NCBI GenBank assembly: GCA_944325555.1
Contig: CALVAN010000008.1
Coordinates: 1 to 64,000, forward strand
Source of the DNA: Candidatus Gastranaerophilales bacterium
GTDB lineage: Bacteria; Cyanobacteriota; Vampirovibrionia; Gastranaerophilales; Gastranaerophilaceae
Direction of reading: 5' to 3'
Length of the DNA stretch: 64,000 bases
Made by a program: the position numbers and the translations under genes. The notes below the pieces were generated by a model. The model was not told where the DNA came from, searched no databases, and saw nothing but the letters and a program-made list of their open reading frames with translations. Positions within the stretch are counted from its first letter, which is position 1; each line of letters begins with the position of its first letter. This document shows positions 7,474 to 15,591 of the stretch, piece after piece.

Positions 7474-9798
7474 ATGTTTTCTTTTTTGAAAAATCTAAAA
7501 GGTGCAAAAAAAGAAGAGAGAATTGATAAAGAAATTAATGAAATTTATACAAAGTTAAAAGAATTGTATGAAGTTGATTCTCTTGATGAAGCAAAAAAAG
7601 CAAAGCTAAAATCCTTAATAGAAGAAAACGGATATCTGCCTTACCCTTATATAAAAGCATTGGAAGATTTGTCACCTGCAGAGGTTCTTTACGGGCTAGA
7701 ATTAAAATGGAAACAAAACGGGGTGTTCTCCGCTCAGGATAATGCTTTTAACTTTGAAAACGAGAAGATTTCTCCCGCACAAAGAGCTGATTACAGAAAC
7801 GGAAATTGGCTGAAAAAAGAACAGCATAATATAAAATTAATCAACCTTGCAGGTCTGGGCAACGGTAATAATACTCAAGAAACCGGCAAACTTATAGACT
7901 GGCTCAGGCAGGTTCTTGTTCTGCCTGTTGGGTTGCCTGAAAAAGGTGTTTTGGGGACGACAATTTATCTTATTCCGTTTCACCCAAGAGAATTCGGCTG
8001 TGCATACCTGCCTGTCAGCAGCGAGGTAAGTCCTTTGCTTGAGGACAAAAAAATCACCAAAAATATTGGCTTAAATACAAAACAGCAGGTGCAGTTGTTT
8101 GTAAAATTGGCTCAGCTTGCTGGGCACTGCGTAATTTATGATGTATTGCCGCAAACTGGCAGATTCTCTAAAATGGTTCTTGCAAATCCTTCCATTGCAA
8201 GATGGTACGACATAAACGCTTTAATCTCCAAAATAGAAAAAGAAGTTGATAAAGCGTTTGATACCGTAAAAGAAGAATTTGACAAAGAAGATGCTGAAAT
8301 TGTAAGAGATATTTATAAATCAACTCTTAAAAAAGGCTCAAATGATCTTTCTGAACATTATCAAACTATTTATAACAGATATGAAGAACTTGTTGCGCCA
8401 AAGAAAAAAGAATTTTCCGATGAAATGACAAAAAGAAATTCTCTGGCGGAAATACACATCAGAGTTAAAGATATAACAGCAGAGATTAATGGCTTCAAAC
8501 CTTCAGAAAAGCTTACTGAAGAAGATATTACAAAACAGGGTGAAACAATACAAGCCCTGATAAAAGAAAATCTCTGGCCTGCACCCGGTGGTGCTTGGTG
8601 TTCTGCAGGTACTCCTGTATTTGACAAAATGTCAGAAACAGGAGATTATCCGGTATTCAAACATTTTGACTTCAAGGGCAATGATGTTACTCATTTTGCC
8701 AACCTTGATTGCCAGACTCCATATTACTTTGTATATTTGGAATCCGGTGAGTATAACAAACCTGTAATAGATGCTTATGTAGAATACCTTAAACAACTTC
8801 AAAAAGACTATAATTTTGACGGTTTTAGAGTTGATCATATTGACCATATTGTAGATGAGGTTTCTGAAAAAGACGGGGTGCCGATAAGTTATCGTGCTCC
8901 ACGTGAGGTTTTGGGGCGGGCTAACAAAGAACTTAAAGAAACAGTGCCTCATTTTGCAACCCTTGCGGAATATATGCTGTGGGATAAGTATTATAAAGAA
9001 TATCATGAGGATATGGCATTTGATGTACTTTGGGGAAATGATATAATTTCTCAGTTTTCAAAAAATCCGCAGGCAATTGTTACGGATAATCAGGAGCTAG
9101 AACAGTTTAATATCGCCAACCCTGATACAACATACGGAAACCTCTCAATTTTAAAAAGCTATAACAATCAAGACGGTGAATTTAGAGCTATAGACCAGTA
9201 TCCGGGGCAGCTTGGCGAGGACGGAGCATTGTTTAAATGGTTTAAATACAAATTTTTGCCGGGTGGAAGAAACGCACAGCGTCCTGTTATGTTTATTGAC
9301 GGAGATGAATCTTTTACAAAAACAGGTATTGAAAGTGTTATAGGCTCTGAAATTTCTATGCCGAGAACGAAGAATTACAAATTCTTTAATAAATTTAATG
9401 CAATTAATGATTTTGCGCTGAAGAATGTTTTGACAAGAGAAGGCGAAGCCGAAATTATTAATCAGGATGACGACGGTTTTGTTAGCTGGCTGATTTCCAA
9501 GGATCCGCTTAAGGAGTCTTTGCTTGTTGTTGCAAACTATAATGCACCGACGGAAAAAGTGACGGAAAACCATGATGACGGTTTTTCTAATACTTATATA
9601 AAAGAAGGGCAAAAAGTCTATGACAAAACCGTGCAAATGCCTTGCGATTATTCCATAGTTGCGGAATATATATATAAGGACACTGAAAAAATCGGCGAAG
9701 GAAAGTTTGAGGAAGTTAAATTTTCGCAACCGGAAAGCAGCTTGCATTTTGGTGAATTGCAGCCTTCTGAATTTAAAATTTATAAAGTGAAAAAATAA
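7474..9798 (+). CDS. Alpha-amylase superfamily (GH13-like) glucan enzyme
   Basis: 774 aa. The central barrel shows GH13-type conserved regions: VIYDVLPQTGRF (region I), GFRVDHIDH (region II, with the Arg, the nucleophile Asp at about residue 454 and the His at +4), LAEYML with Glu about 499 as the acid/base, and FIDGDESF (region IV, Asp about 611). In region IV the usual Asn-His before the Asp reads Asp-Gly. The N-terminal ~120 residues and the ~150-residue C-terminus are not recognised. The role is probably hydrolysis, transfer or phosphorolysis of alpha-glucan in the cytoplasm (no signal peptide). A GAGGGGTGA ribosome site precedes the ATG. Confidence 0.7.
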   Translation: MFSFLKNLKGAKKEERIDKEINEIYTKLKELYEVDSLDEAKKAKLKSLIEENGYLPYPYIKALEDLSPAEVLYGLELKWKQNGVFSAQDNAFNFENEKISPAQRADYRNGNWLKKEQHNIKLINLAGLGNGNNTQETGKLIDWLRQVLVLPVGLPEKGVLGTTIYLIPFHPREFGCAYLPVSSEVSPLLEDKKITKNIGLNTKQQVQLFVKLAQLAGHCVIYDVLPQTGRFSKMVLANPSIARWYDINALISKIEKEVDKAFDTVKEEFDKEDAEIVRDIYKSTLKKGSNDLSEHYQTIYNRYEELVAPKKKEFSDEMTKRNSLAEIHIRVKDITAEINGFKPSEKLTEEDITKQGETIQALIKENLWPAPGGAWCSAGTPVFDKMSETGDYPVFKHFDFKGNDVTHFANLDCQTPYYFVYLESGEYNKPVIDAYVEYLKQLQKDYNFDGFRVDHIDHIVDEVSEKDGVPISYRAPREVLGRANKELKETVPHFATLAEYMLWDKYYKEYHEDMAFDVLWGNDIISQFSKNPQAIVTDNQELEQFNIANPDTTYGNLSILKSYNNQDGEFRAIDQYPGQLGEDGALFKWFKYKFLPGGRNAQRPVMFIDGDESFTKTGIESVIGSEISMPRTKNYKFFNKFNAINDFALKNVLTREGEAEIINQDDDGFVSWLISKDPLKESLLVVANYNAPTEKVTENHDDGFSNTYIKEGQKVYDKTVQMPCDYSIVAEYIYKDTEKIGEGKFEEVKFSQPESSLHFGELQPSEFKIYKVKK

Positions 9799-9801
9799 AA
9801 G

Positions 9802-9825
9802 AGACGTATTTTGGCGTCTGTTTTT
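9802..9825 (+). terminator. Weak terminator after the GH13-like gene
   Basis: A 5-bp stem AGACG/CGTCT (9802-9806 with 9815-9819) is followed by GTTTTTGT. It is short but well placed just after the stop codon. Confidence 0.5.
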
Positions 9826-9903
9826 GTCAGAAAAACCAACCTGCAGCTAAAGTTTGCCCTGCAACTTTAACTGTGTTAAAGATACAACGACAAAAATTCA
9901 ATT

Positions 9904-9948
9904 GTCATCCTGAGGAGCGAGTGAAACGAGCGGGCTCAGAATCTTACC
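9904..9948 (+). repeat. Second repeat family, short unit (left arm)
   Basis: The unit starts GTCATCCTGAGG and ends TCAGAATCTTACC. The last 13 nt (9936-9948) are the exact inverse of 10152-10164, so repeat copy B lies between two oppositely oriented units of this second family. Related sequence occurs at 37122-37185. Confidence 0.7.
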
Positions 9949-9962
9949 AACAGTGAAAGATT

Positions 9963-10136
9963 GTCGGAGAGGGCCCTCGCTTGTAGAAGTGGTACACGGA
10001 GTGCGAGTGACGCCGAGTCTAGAATTTTACGGAAGTGAACCCATGTACTTGTTGCGGGTGCCCTTGTTATATAGCCAATATCGTACTTGTTTATTGCACC
10101 CGTTCAATAAGTTGTCGGAGTCAGTTGACTATATGA
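9963..10136. repeat. 174-nt dispersed structured repeat, copy B (divergent)
   Basis: Same length and ends as copies A and C but more diverged. The inner hairpin arm changes from CGGGTAC to CGGGTGC (10055-10061) and its partner from GTACCCG to GCACCCG (10096-10102), so pairing is kept. The outer TGACCCC/GGGGTCA stem is broken here (GAACCC with GGAGTC). An overlapping 67-codon frame is open but accumulates mainly amino-acid-changing differences, so I do not call it a gene. Confidence 0.88.
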
Positions 10137-10150
10137 AAAATAAACAACAC

Positions 10151-10212
10151 CGGTAAGATTCTGAACACACACGCTTGAAAAAGACTACAAAAGACTGGCG
10201 CTTCAGAGTGAC
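10151..10212 (-). repeat. Second repeat family, long unit (right arm)
   Basis: About 60 nt. Its reverse complement begins GTCACTCTGAAGCGCCAG and ends TTCAGAATCTTACC, and aligns along its length with 37122-37185; a decayed relative is at 23385-23440. It is the inverted partner of the unit at 9904-9948. Confidence 0.7.
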
Positions 10213-10219
10213 AACCTTC

Positions 10220-10291
10220 GTCATTCTGCGGCTTTAGCCGAAGAATCTATTATGGATTCCTTCATAGATTCTTGGTTTCGCTCAGAATGAC
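10220..10291. repeat. Palindromic intergenic repeat
   Basis: The outer arms are GTCATTCTG (10220-10228) and CAGAATGAC (10283-10291), and the inner arms AAGAATCTA and TAGATTCTT flank a short centre, so the whole 72 nt can fold on itself. Sequences of this GTCATTCTGAG...AAGAATCT kind are common intergenic palindromes in bacteria. Confidence 0.75.
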
Positions 10292-10439
10292 AGTTTGATT
10301 TTTGCCTGCGGGCAAAAATTGTTGTCGGCAGACTAAAGCATATCCTGCAACTTTGTACAAAAAATCTTAAAAACAGGCATGATTTTTTTGTTAAAATTTA
10401 AAATTTAGTGTATAAAAAACATCTTAAAACCCTGATATA

Positions 10440-10658
10440 TTAACAAATGTTACATGAAGCAAAATCATGGAAACCATGATGTAGAGCGGATGTACATGAT
10501 TGTAAATAAATCGTTACTTTAAAGAATAATCAAAATGCTGTACAAATCACACTTTCAATGGTTTAATAATATCAATAAATAAATTGTTGAGAAAAATTTT
10601 TGGGAGGAGATTTGGACGGATTTCCAAATCTAAAAAGCCGGTAATTATCCGGCTTTTT
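10440..10658 (+). ncRNA. Candidate small RNA ending in a terminator
   Basis: There is no credible ORF for about 800 nt, yet a strong terminator ends this stretch. In front of it lie two further perfect stems: ATCATGG/CCATGAT with an AAA loop (10464-10480) and GATTTGG/CCAAATC (10609-10630). The 5' end is not defined. No known RNA family is recognised. The terminator stem is also T-rich on the other strand, so part of the signal could serve the minus-strand gene. Confidence 0.35.
10632..10658 (+). terminator. Strong terminator with no gene before it
   Basis: The perfect 10-bp stem AAAAAGCCGG/CCGGCTTTTT (10632-10641 with 10649-10658) has a 7-nt loop and is followed by TTATTTT. Confidence 0.85.
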
Positions 10659-10679
10659 TATTTTGTATTGATTATAAAA

Positions 10680-10707
10680 AACAGGCAGCTTTATAATGCC
10701 GCCTGTT
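10680..10707 (-). terminator. Terminator of the glyoxalase gene
   Basis: The stem AACAGGC/GCCTGTT (10680-10686 with 10701-10707) has an inner GGCA/TGCC alternative. It is followed on the minus strand by a run of Ts, 25 nt after the glyoxalase stop codon. Confidence 0.8.
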
Positions 10708-10732
10708 AAAATTTAGTAAACCTTTTTGTAGT

Positions 10733-11110
10733 TTATAACTTTTGAATAATTTCTATTTCGTTGCCGTCAGGGTCTTTGATAAAGGCAATTTTTGATTGTG
10801 CTTCGTCCATAACATACGGTTCGTACATGTATTCTCCGCCAAAGTCCTTGAATTTTTTATCAAACTCGTCCATATCTTTTGTTTCCACGGCAAAATGTCC
10901 GAAGGCATTTCCGTTTGTGTATCCGTTTTCGGGGTTTTCAAAGTTTTGAGTCAATTCTATTTCAAAATCTCCGTCCTCGCCTTTTAAAAAGTGCAAAATA
11001 CAATCGTCTAATTTTATTTCATGAGTCTTTTTTAATCCTAAAAGCTCTGTATAAAATTTCATTGAAGCATCTATGTCTTTTACCCTTATCATTGCATGTA
11101 AAATTTTCAT
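10733..11110 (-). CDS. gloA: Glyoxalase I (lactoylglutathione lyase)
   Basis: 125 aa, a single vicinal-oxygen-chelate domain of normal GloA length. The pattern LHAMIRVKDIDASMKFYTELLG, FEIELTQN, FGHFAVE and KDPDGNEIEIIQ places the expected metal ligands His5, a Glu near 55, His near 76 and the Glu of NEIEI. It turns the methylglyoxal-glutathione hemithioacetal into S-lactoylglutathione. It is divergent from gshB-gshA with a ~100-nt shared promoter region, so its cofactor is made by its neighbours. A AAGGAGAT ribosome site precedes the ATG. Confidence 0.9.
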   Translation of the reverse strand: MKILHAMIRVKDIDASMKFYTELLGLKKTHEIKLDDCILHFLKGEDGDFEIELTQNFENPENGYTNGNAFGHFAVETKDMDEFDKKFKDFGGEYMYEPYVMDEAQSKIAFIKDPDGNEIEIIQKL

Positions 11111-11213
11111 CGTAATCTCCTTAAGTTTGTAAATAACCGTACGGGTTAATCATAACATATCATTGTTTTTTTTACTTGAATTGATATATTTTATTATAAA
11201 CGGGGATCAATTT

Positions 11214-12212
11214 ATGACACAATTACAACAGACTGTTTTATTTGTTATCGACGACTTGGAACTCAAATATTTTGAGTTTAACGACCTTGTCACAAACTTC
11301 TGGCTAATCAAAGAGCTTTTGCAAAGAGATTATGAAGTGTTCATTACTGTAAAAAACAAACTGTTTACAGAAGATGATGTAGCAAAAACTATTTGCTGGG
11401 AAGCCTATGTTAAGGATAACAATATTTTTTATAAAAAAGATAACCCGAAAGAATACATTATAGAACACTTTGATGTCGTCTTTTTCAGACCTGACCCGCC
11501 CGTGGATATTGACTATATCAATGCTTGCAATGTTTTTGATTATGTTGATACGGAAAGAACTGTTATGATAAACAACCCCGTTGCAATCAAAAACTTTAAT
11601 GAAAAATTTCATTTAAATTACTTCAATCGTTTTGCCCCAAAAAATATTGTTACTGCTGATGCAGACAAGATAAAACAATTCGTCAGAGAACATAAAAAGG
11701 CTATCATAAAACCTCTTAACAGATGTTTCGGCAGCGGCGTGTATTACCTCGATACGCAGGAACGTAATATTAACGCAATAATTAAAAACCTGACAAATGA
11801 AGGTAAAACTATGGTTATGGTGCAGGAATACTTAGAAGGCGCCGTACACGGGGATAAAAGAATTTTAATACTCGGTGAGCACGTTTTTGATGAATGTATA
11901 ACCAAGCTCCCCGGTAAAGATGATTTTAAATTCAGTGTCCATTCCGATAAGTATTTTGAAACTTCAAAACTTACGGAAGAAGAAAAGAAAATGGCTCAGG
12001 AGGTTGCAAAATATCTAAACTCCGTGGAACTTTATATGGTAGGGTTGGATGTTGCGGACGGAAAGATTATGGAAGTTAATGTAACAAGCCCCTGCTACTT
12101 TATCAGAGAAATCAATGCACATAACTGCGAAAAATTTCAGGATGTGCTTATGGATAAACTGATAGAACTTATTGAACTCAAACAAGGAAAAATACCTGCA
12201 TCTATATGCTGA
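11214..12212 (+). CDS. gshB: Glutathione synthetase
   Basis: 332 aa, ATP-grasp fold. It shows the prokaryotic GshB pattern: FFRPDPPVDIDYI, NNPVAIKNFNEKF, AIIKPLNRCFGSGVYYL (ATP loop), VQEYLEGAVHGDKRILI and IMEVNVTSPCYF (metal-binding Glu and Asn). It joins gamma-glutamylcysteine and glycine to give glutathione. The reading frame is open 17 codons further up, but the conserved region begins with the ATG at 11214, preceded by GGGGATC. The start of gshA overlaps its end by 7 nt. Confidence 0.9.
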   Translation: MTQLQQTVLFVIDDLELKYFEFNDLVTNFWLIKELLQRDYEVFITVKNKLFTEDDVAKTICWEAYVKDNNIFYKKDNPKEYIIEHFDVVFFRPDPPVDIDYINACNVFDYVDTERTVMINNPVAIKNFNEKFHLNYFNRFAPKNIVTADADKIKQFVREHKKAIIKPLNRCFGSGVYYLDTQERNINAIIKNLTNEGKTMVMVQEYLEGAVHGDKRILILGEHVFDECITKLPGKDDFKFSVHSDKYFETSKLTEEEKKMAQEVAKYLNSVELYMVGLDVADGKIMEVNVTSPCYFIREINAHNCEKFQDVLMDKLIELIELKQGKIPASIC

Positions 12213-13576
12213 AACAATCATTGAAAAATATTGAAGGAAATATACTTTGCGACGAAACACAGCTTACGGAAATATTTTTTTCTGGCTGCAAAACTCCGGA
12301 GGTGATGGCGCAAAAGCGTGTCGGTGTGGAGTTTGAAAAACTTCCGGTATGCAAAAAAAATTTAAAAGCCGCAACATATCCTAAGGTTGCAAGGTTTTTA
12401 AATTCTTTAAAAAATAATCAACTGCAATGGACAGACGGGGTTTATGAGAACAATGCGCTGCTCGGGCTGAAGTCCGACAACGGTGTTATTACCCTTGAAC
12501 CCGGGTCGCAAACGGAATTGAGCCTGCGTCCCGTAAGCAGCATAAATAGTGTTTATAAAATTCTTAAAAGTTATAATAAAATAACGGCTCAAATTGCAGA
12601 AGAACAGGGGATTATTTGGCTCGGCTGCGGCATACAGCCTGTTTCGACTTACGGAAATATTAATATTATTCCTAAAAAACGCTATGAGTATATGACAAAA
12701 TACCTGCCAACAGTTGCCAAAAGGCCGCTTGTTATGATGAGAGAAACCGCCGGCATACAGGCAAGCTTTGATTATGCAAACGAAGAAGACGCAATGAAAA
12801 AGTTTTCATTTGCGCTAAAATTGTCGCCCTTTATCAGTGCGGCTTTTGCAAACTCGCCAATTCGAAACGGCAGACTTACAAAATTTAAATCTAATCGTGC
12901 TGCAAGCTGGCTGGAAACGGATAATGACCGCTGCGGACTTGTAAGCTCAAAGGTTTTTAGCGGTGATTTTTCGTTTGAGCAGTATGCTCAAATTCTGCTT
13001 GATGTTCCGATGATTTTTATCGAACGAGTTATAAACGGAGTTAAAACAGCTATAAGGGTCGAAAATTTGACATTTCGGCAGTTTATGAAGCAGGGTTATG
13101 AAGGATTCAGCGCACAAAAAGATGATTGGGAAACGCACCTGAGTTTGTATTTCCCTGACGTTAGATTTAAGTCATATATAGAGATAAGAAACCACGATAA
13201 TCAGCGTGAGAATTTGATATGTGCAGTACCTGCCTTGTGGAAGGGGCTTTTGTATAATGACAATGCAATGTCCGCTGTTTTGGATATATTAAAAGGCTTT
13301 ACGTATTTTGATTTTGAATATGTCAGACGCAAAACACCCAGCTGCGGTTTGGATATGAAAATAAAGGGTATTGCCGTTGCGGATATTGTTAAAGAAATTG
13401 TGGATATCTCTTATCAAAGTCTTAAAGAGTATAAACAAGATGAAGAAAAGTATCTTGAATCGTTTAAGGAATATATAGGCAAAGGTCTGACTCCTGCTGA
13501 TGTTATTATAAAAAAATATAATAATGAGTGGCGGGGTGATTTGTTTAAATTTGCTGATTACTGCAGTTTAGAATAG
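12206..13576 (+). CDS. gshA: Glutamate-cysteine ligase, GCS2 (plant/proteobacterial) type
   Basis: 456 aa. The motifs RVGVEFEKLPV, LEPGSQTELSLRP, GCGIQPVS, RETAGIQASFDY and NSPIRNGRLTKFKSNRA match the GCS2 family found in plants, many alphaproteobacteria and cyanobacteria, rather than the E. coli GshA type. It makes gamma-glutamylcysteine, the rate-limiting step for glutathione. It overlaps gshB by 7 nt, so the two are coupled, in the less common gshB-first order. Together with the divergent glyoxalase it forms a compact thiol/methylglyoxal defence module. Confidence 0.88.
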   Translation: MLKQSLKNIEGNILCDETQLTEIFFSGCKTPEVMAQKRVGVEFEKLPVCKKNLKAATYPKVARFLNSLKNNQLQWTDGVYENNALLGLKSDNGVITLEPGSQTELSLRPVSSINSVYKILKSYNKITAQIAEEQGIIWLGCGIQPVSTYGNINIIPKKRYEYMTKYLPTVAKRPLVMMRETAGIQASFDYANEEDAMKKFSFALKLSPFISAAFANSPIRNGRLTKFKSNRAASWLETDNDRCGLVSSKVFSGDFSFEQYAQILLDVPMIFIERVINGVKTAIRVENLTFRQFMKQGYEGFSAQKDDWETHLSLYFPDVRFKSYIEIRNHDNQRENLICAVPALWKGLLYNDNAMSAVLDILKGFTYFDFEYVRRKTPSCGLDMKIKGIAVADIVKEIVDISYQSLKEYKQDEEKYLESFKEYIGKGLTPADVIIKKYNNEWRGDLFKFADYCSLE

Positions 13577-13813
13577 ACAATTTTGTTTGATATACACAAA
13601 TTTTGTTTTTGAACCTTTGTTCTGTCTTGATATTAAATACTGTAAACCCCCGTTGTTATATAGTTTTGTAAATATTACCCATTAGGATTAACTCTAGGGG
13701 GTTATGTTTTATAAACAATTATGATATAACTATATATAATACAAACCTTAAAGGGTTGATAATATATAAAATGCGTCACAACGCAAAATCAAGACGAAAA
13801 AGGAGAGATTTTT
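13577..13813 (+). promoter_or_regulatory. AT-rich leader region of the GH57 gene
   Basis: This 237-nt gap holds an inverted pair AACCCCC (13645-13651) and GGGGGTT (13697-13703) enclosing about 45 nt, then a strong ribosome site AAAGGAGAG before the start codon. A structured leader is possible, but no known riboswitch is recognised. Confidence 0.3.
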
Positions 13814-15535
13814 ATGACAGTTGGTCAATTCGTGTTCATGTTACACTCCCACCTTCCGTATTACAGAAAAGCAGGTATGTGGCCATTCGGTGAAGAAAAC
13901 CTTTACGAATGTATGGCAGAAACTTATGTACCTTTGCTTAATGCAATTTCGGAATTATATGAGGATGAGGGGATTAAAGCAAAATTGACAGTCGGTATAA
14001 CACCGATTTTGGCAGAGCAATTAAATGATGAACACCTTCAAAATGGATTTATTGAATATTTGGATACACGTATTAAAGCGGTTTCTAAGGATTTGGAAAG
14101 ATATCCCGATCCTGAGGTTGCTCACTCGCAGCATTTAAAATATCTCGCAAAATACTATTTTGACTGGTTTAATCACATTAAAGATTGCTTTGTGAATAAA
14201 TATCACAAGGATTTAATCAGTGCATTTAAAAAATACCAAGATTTGGAATGTATTGAAATCACTACATCAGGTGCTACTCACGGTTTTTCTCCGTTGTTGG
14301 CTACAGATACAAACCTCAATGCACAGTTTAAAGTAGGTTCTGATACAACCAAAAGACTATTTGGCAAAAAAGCCAAAGGTTGCTGGCTGCCGGAATGTGC
14401 ATACAGACAGGGTTATGAATACATTGGCAAAGACGGTCAGAAAAAATGGCGCCCTGCTATCGAAGTAACTCTGCAGAATAATGATATAGAATATTTCTTT
14501 ACTGAATCTCATGTAATAGAAGGCGGCAACTCTATCGGAAACAGACGTGTAATAGGTATATACGGTAATATCGAATATATTCCGCTGCCGGAAAGAGAAC
14601 CAACCGGATATGATACATATTCAGCTTATTGGCTGCCTGATGCACAGGTTGCTGTTATGGGCAGAAACGACCGTGCAGGGTTCCAGGTTTGGTCTGCTGC
14701 TGACGGATATCCTGGCGACGGTTGTTACAGAGAATTCCATAAAAAAGATGATAAATCCGGTGCTCACTATTGGAGAATTACTTCTTCAACAACTGACCTC
14801 GGTGATAAAATGCTTTATGATCCGGTGCTTGCTATGTCACAGGTTAATCTGAACTCAGACCACTACACAACTTTGATTTATCACTTATTGAATGATTACA
14901 AACTTTCTCATAACAAAGAAGGTCTTGTAATGGTATCCTTTGATACAGAGTTGTTTGGTCACTGGTGGTTTGAAGGTGTTGAATTTATAAAACAGGTAAT
15001 CAGAAAATTCAACAACTATCTGCCGCAGGTTGAAAGAATGACTGCAGGTGAATACCTCAAGGCTCATCCTCCGACCGAAGCTATTCAAATTCCTGAATCA
15101 TCCTGGGGACAGGGCGGACACTTCTATGTATGGCAAAACCACCTTACAGAATGGATGTGGCCTATTATACACGGCTGTGAAAAACGTATTATTGATATTG
15201 TTTCTAAATACGAAAAAATCCCTGAGGATAAACTTTTGCACAGAGCTTTGAATCAGCTTGCAAGAGAAAATCTGCTGTTGCAAAGTTCTGATTGGCCGTT
15301 CCTCATTACAACTTGGCAGGCAAAAGATTATGCAACAGACCGATTCAGAGAACATGTTGAAAGATTCGAGACTATTGCGGATATGATTGATGCAGGCAAT
15401 ATTGATGAAAATAAACTTCAAGAAATCGAATCTATTGATAATTGTTTCCCTGTAATCGATTATAGAGTTTATCTTCCTATTGAAGAAGGTAAAATTCCTC
15501 AGCAAGAAGAAAAACTTAAACCTCTGTATGAATAA
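13814..15535 (+). CDS. Glycoside hydrolase family 57, probable 1,4-alpha-glucan branching enzyme
   Basis: 573 aa. GH57 regions are visible: FMLHSHLPYYRKAG (region 1), ATHGFSPLL (region 2), GCWLPECAY with the nucleophile Glu at about residue 194 (region 3), and VSFDTELFGHWWFEG with the acid/base Asp at about 377 (region 4). WLPECAY and FDTELFGHWW are the forms seen in TK1436/AmyC-type branching enzymes that add alpha-1,6 branches in glycogen synthesis. No signal peptide, so it is cytoplasmic. It is monocistronic between a long leader and a strong hairpin, and may act with the GH13-like enzyme in storage-glucan turnover. Confidence 0.85.
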   Translation: MTVGQFVFMLHSHLPYYRKAGMWPFGEENLYECMAETYVPLLNAISELYEDEGIKAKLTVGITPILAEQLNDEHLQNGFIEYLDTRIKAVSKDLERYPDPEVAHSQHLKYLAKYYFDWFNHIKDCFVNKYHKDLISAFKKYQDLECIEITTSGATHGFSPLLATDTNLNAQFKVGSDTTKRLFGKKAKGCWLPECAYRQGYEYIGKDGQKKWRPAIEVTLQNNDIEYFFTESHVIEGGNSIGNRRVIGIYGNIEYIPLPEREPTGYDTYSAYWLPDAQVAVMGRNDRAGFQVWSAADGYPGDGCYREFHKKDDKSGAHYWRITSSTTDLGDKMLYDPVLAMSQVNLNSDHYTTLIYHLLNDYKLSHNKEGLVMVSFDTELFGHWWFEGVEFIKQVIRKFNNYLPQVERMTAGEYLKAHPPTEAIQIPESSWGQGGHFYVWQNHLTEWMWPIIHGCEKRIIDIVSKYEKIPEDKLLHRALNQLARENLLLQSSDWPFLITTWQAKDYATDRFREHVERFETIADMIDAGNIDENKLQEIESIDNCFPVIDYRVYLPIEEGKIPQQEEKLKPLYE

Positions 15536-15550
15536 ACAAAAATAAAACTC

Positions 15551-15591
15551 ATAGCACAAAGCGTTACCAATTAGGTAACGCTTTGTGCTAT
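15551..15591. terminator. Bidirectional terminator between convergent genes
   Basis: A perfect 18-bp stem (15551-15568 with 15574-15591) has a 5-nt loop and serves the converging GH57 and kinase genes. The TAG stop of the kinase (15588-15590) lies inside the stem. Confidence 0.9.

Noticed and set aside
9151-9747. 198-codon ORF on the minus strand
   Set aside because: It lies wholly within the GH13-like gene in antisense; its composition is that of a shadow frame (many Phe, Ile, Cys, Arg) and it has no start signal.
9953-10156. 67-codon ORF through repeat copy B (and a 76-codon ORF at 60706-60936 through copy C)
   Set aside because: The frame is open in all three copies, but differences between copies are mostly amino-acid changing, the ends are not conserved, no ribosome site is present, and two of the changes are explained by base pairing. 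I treat it as structured non-coding sequence.
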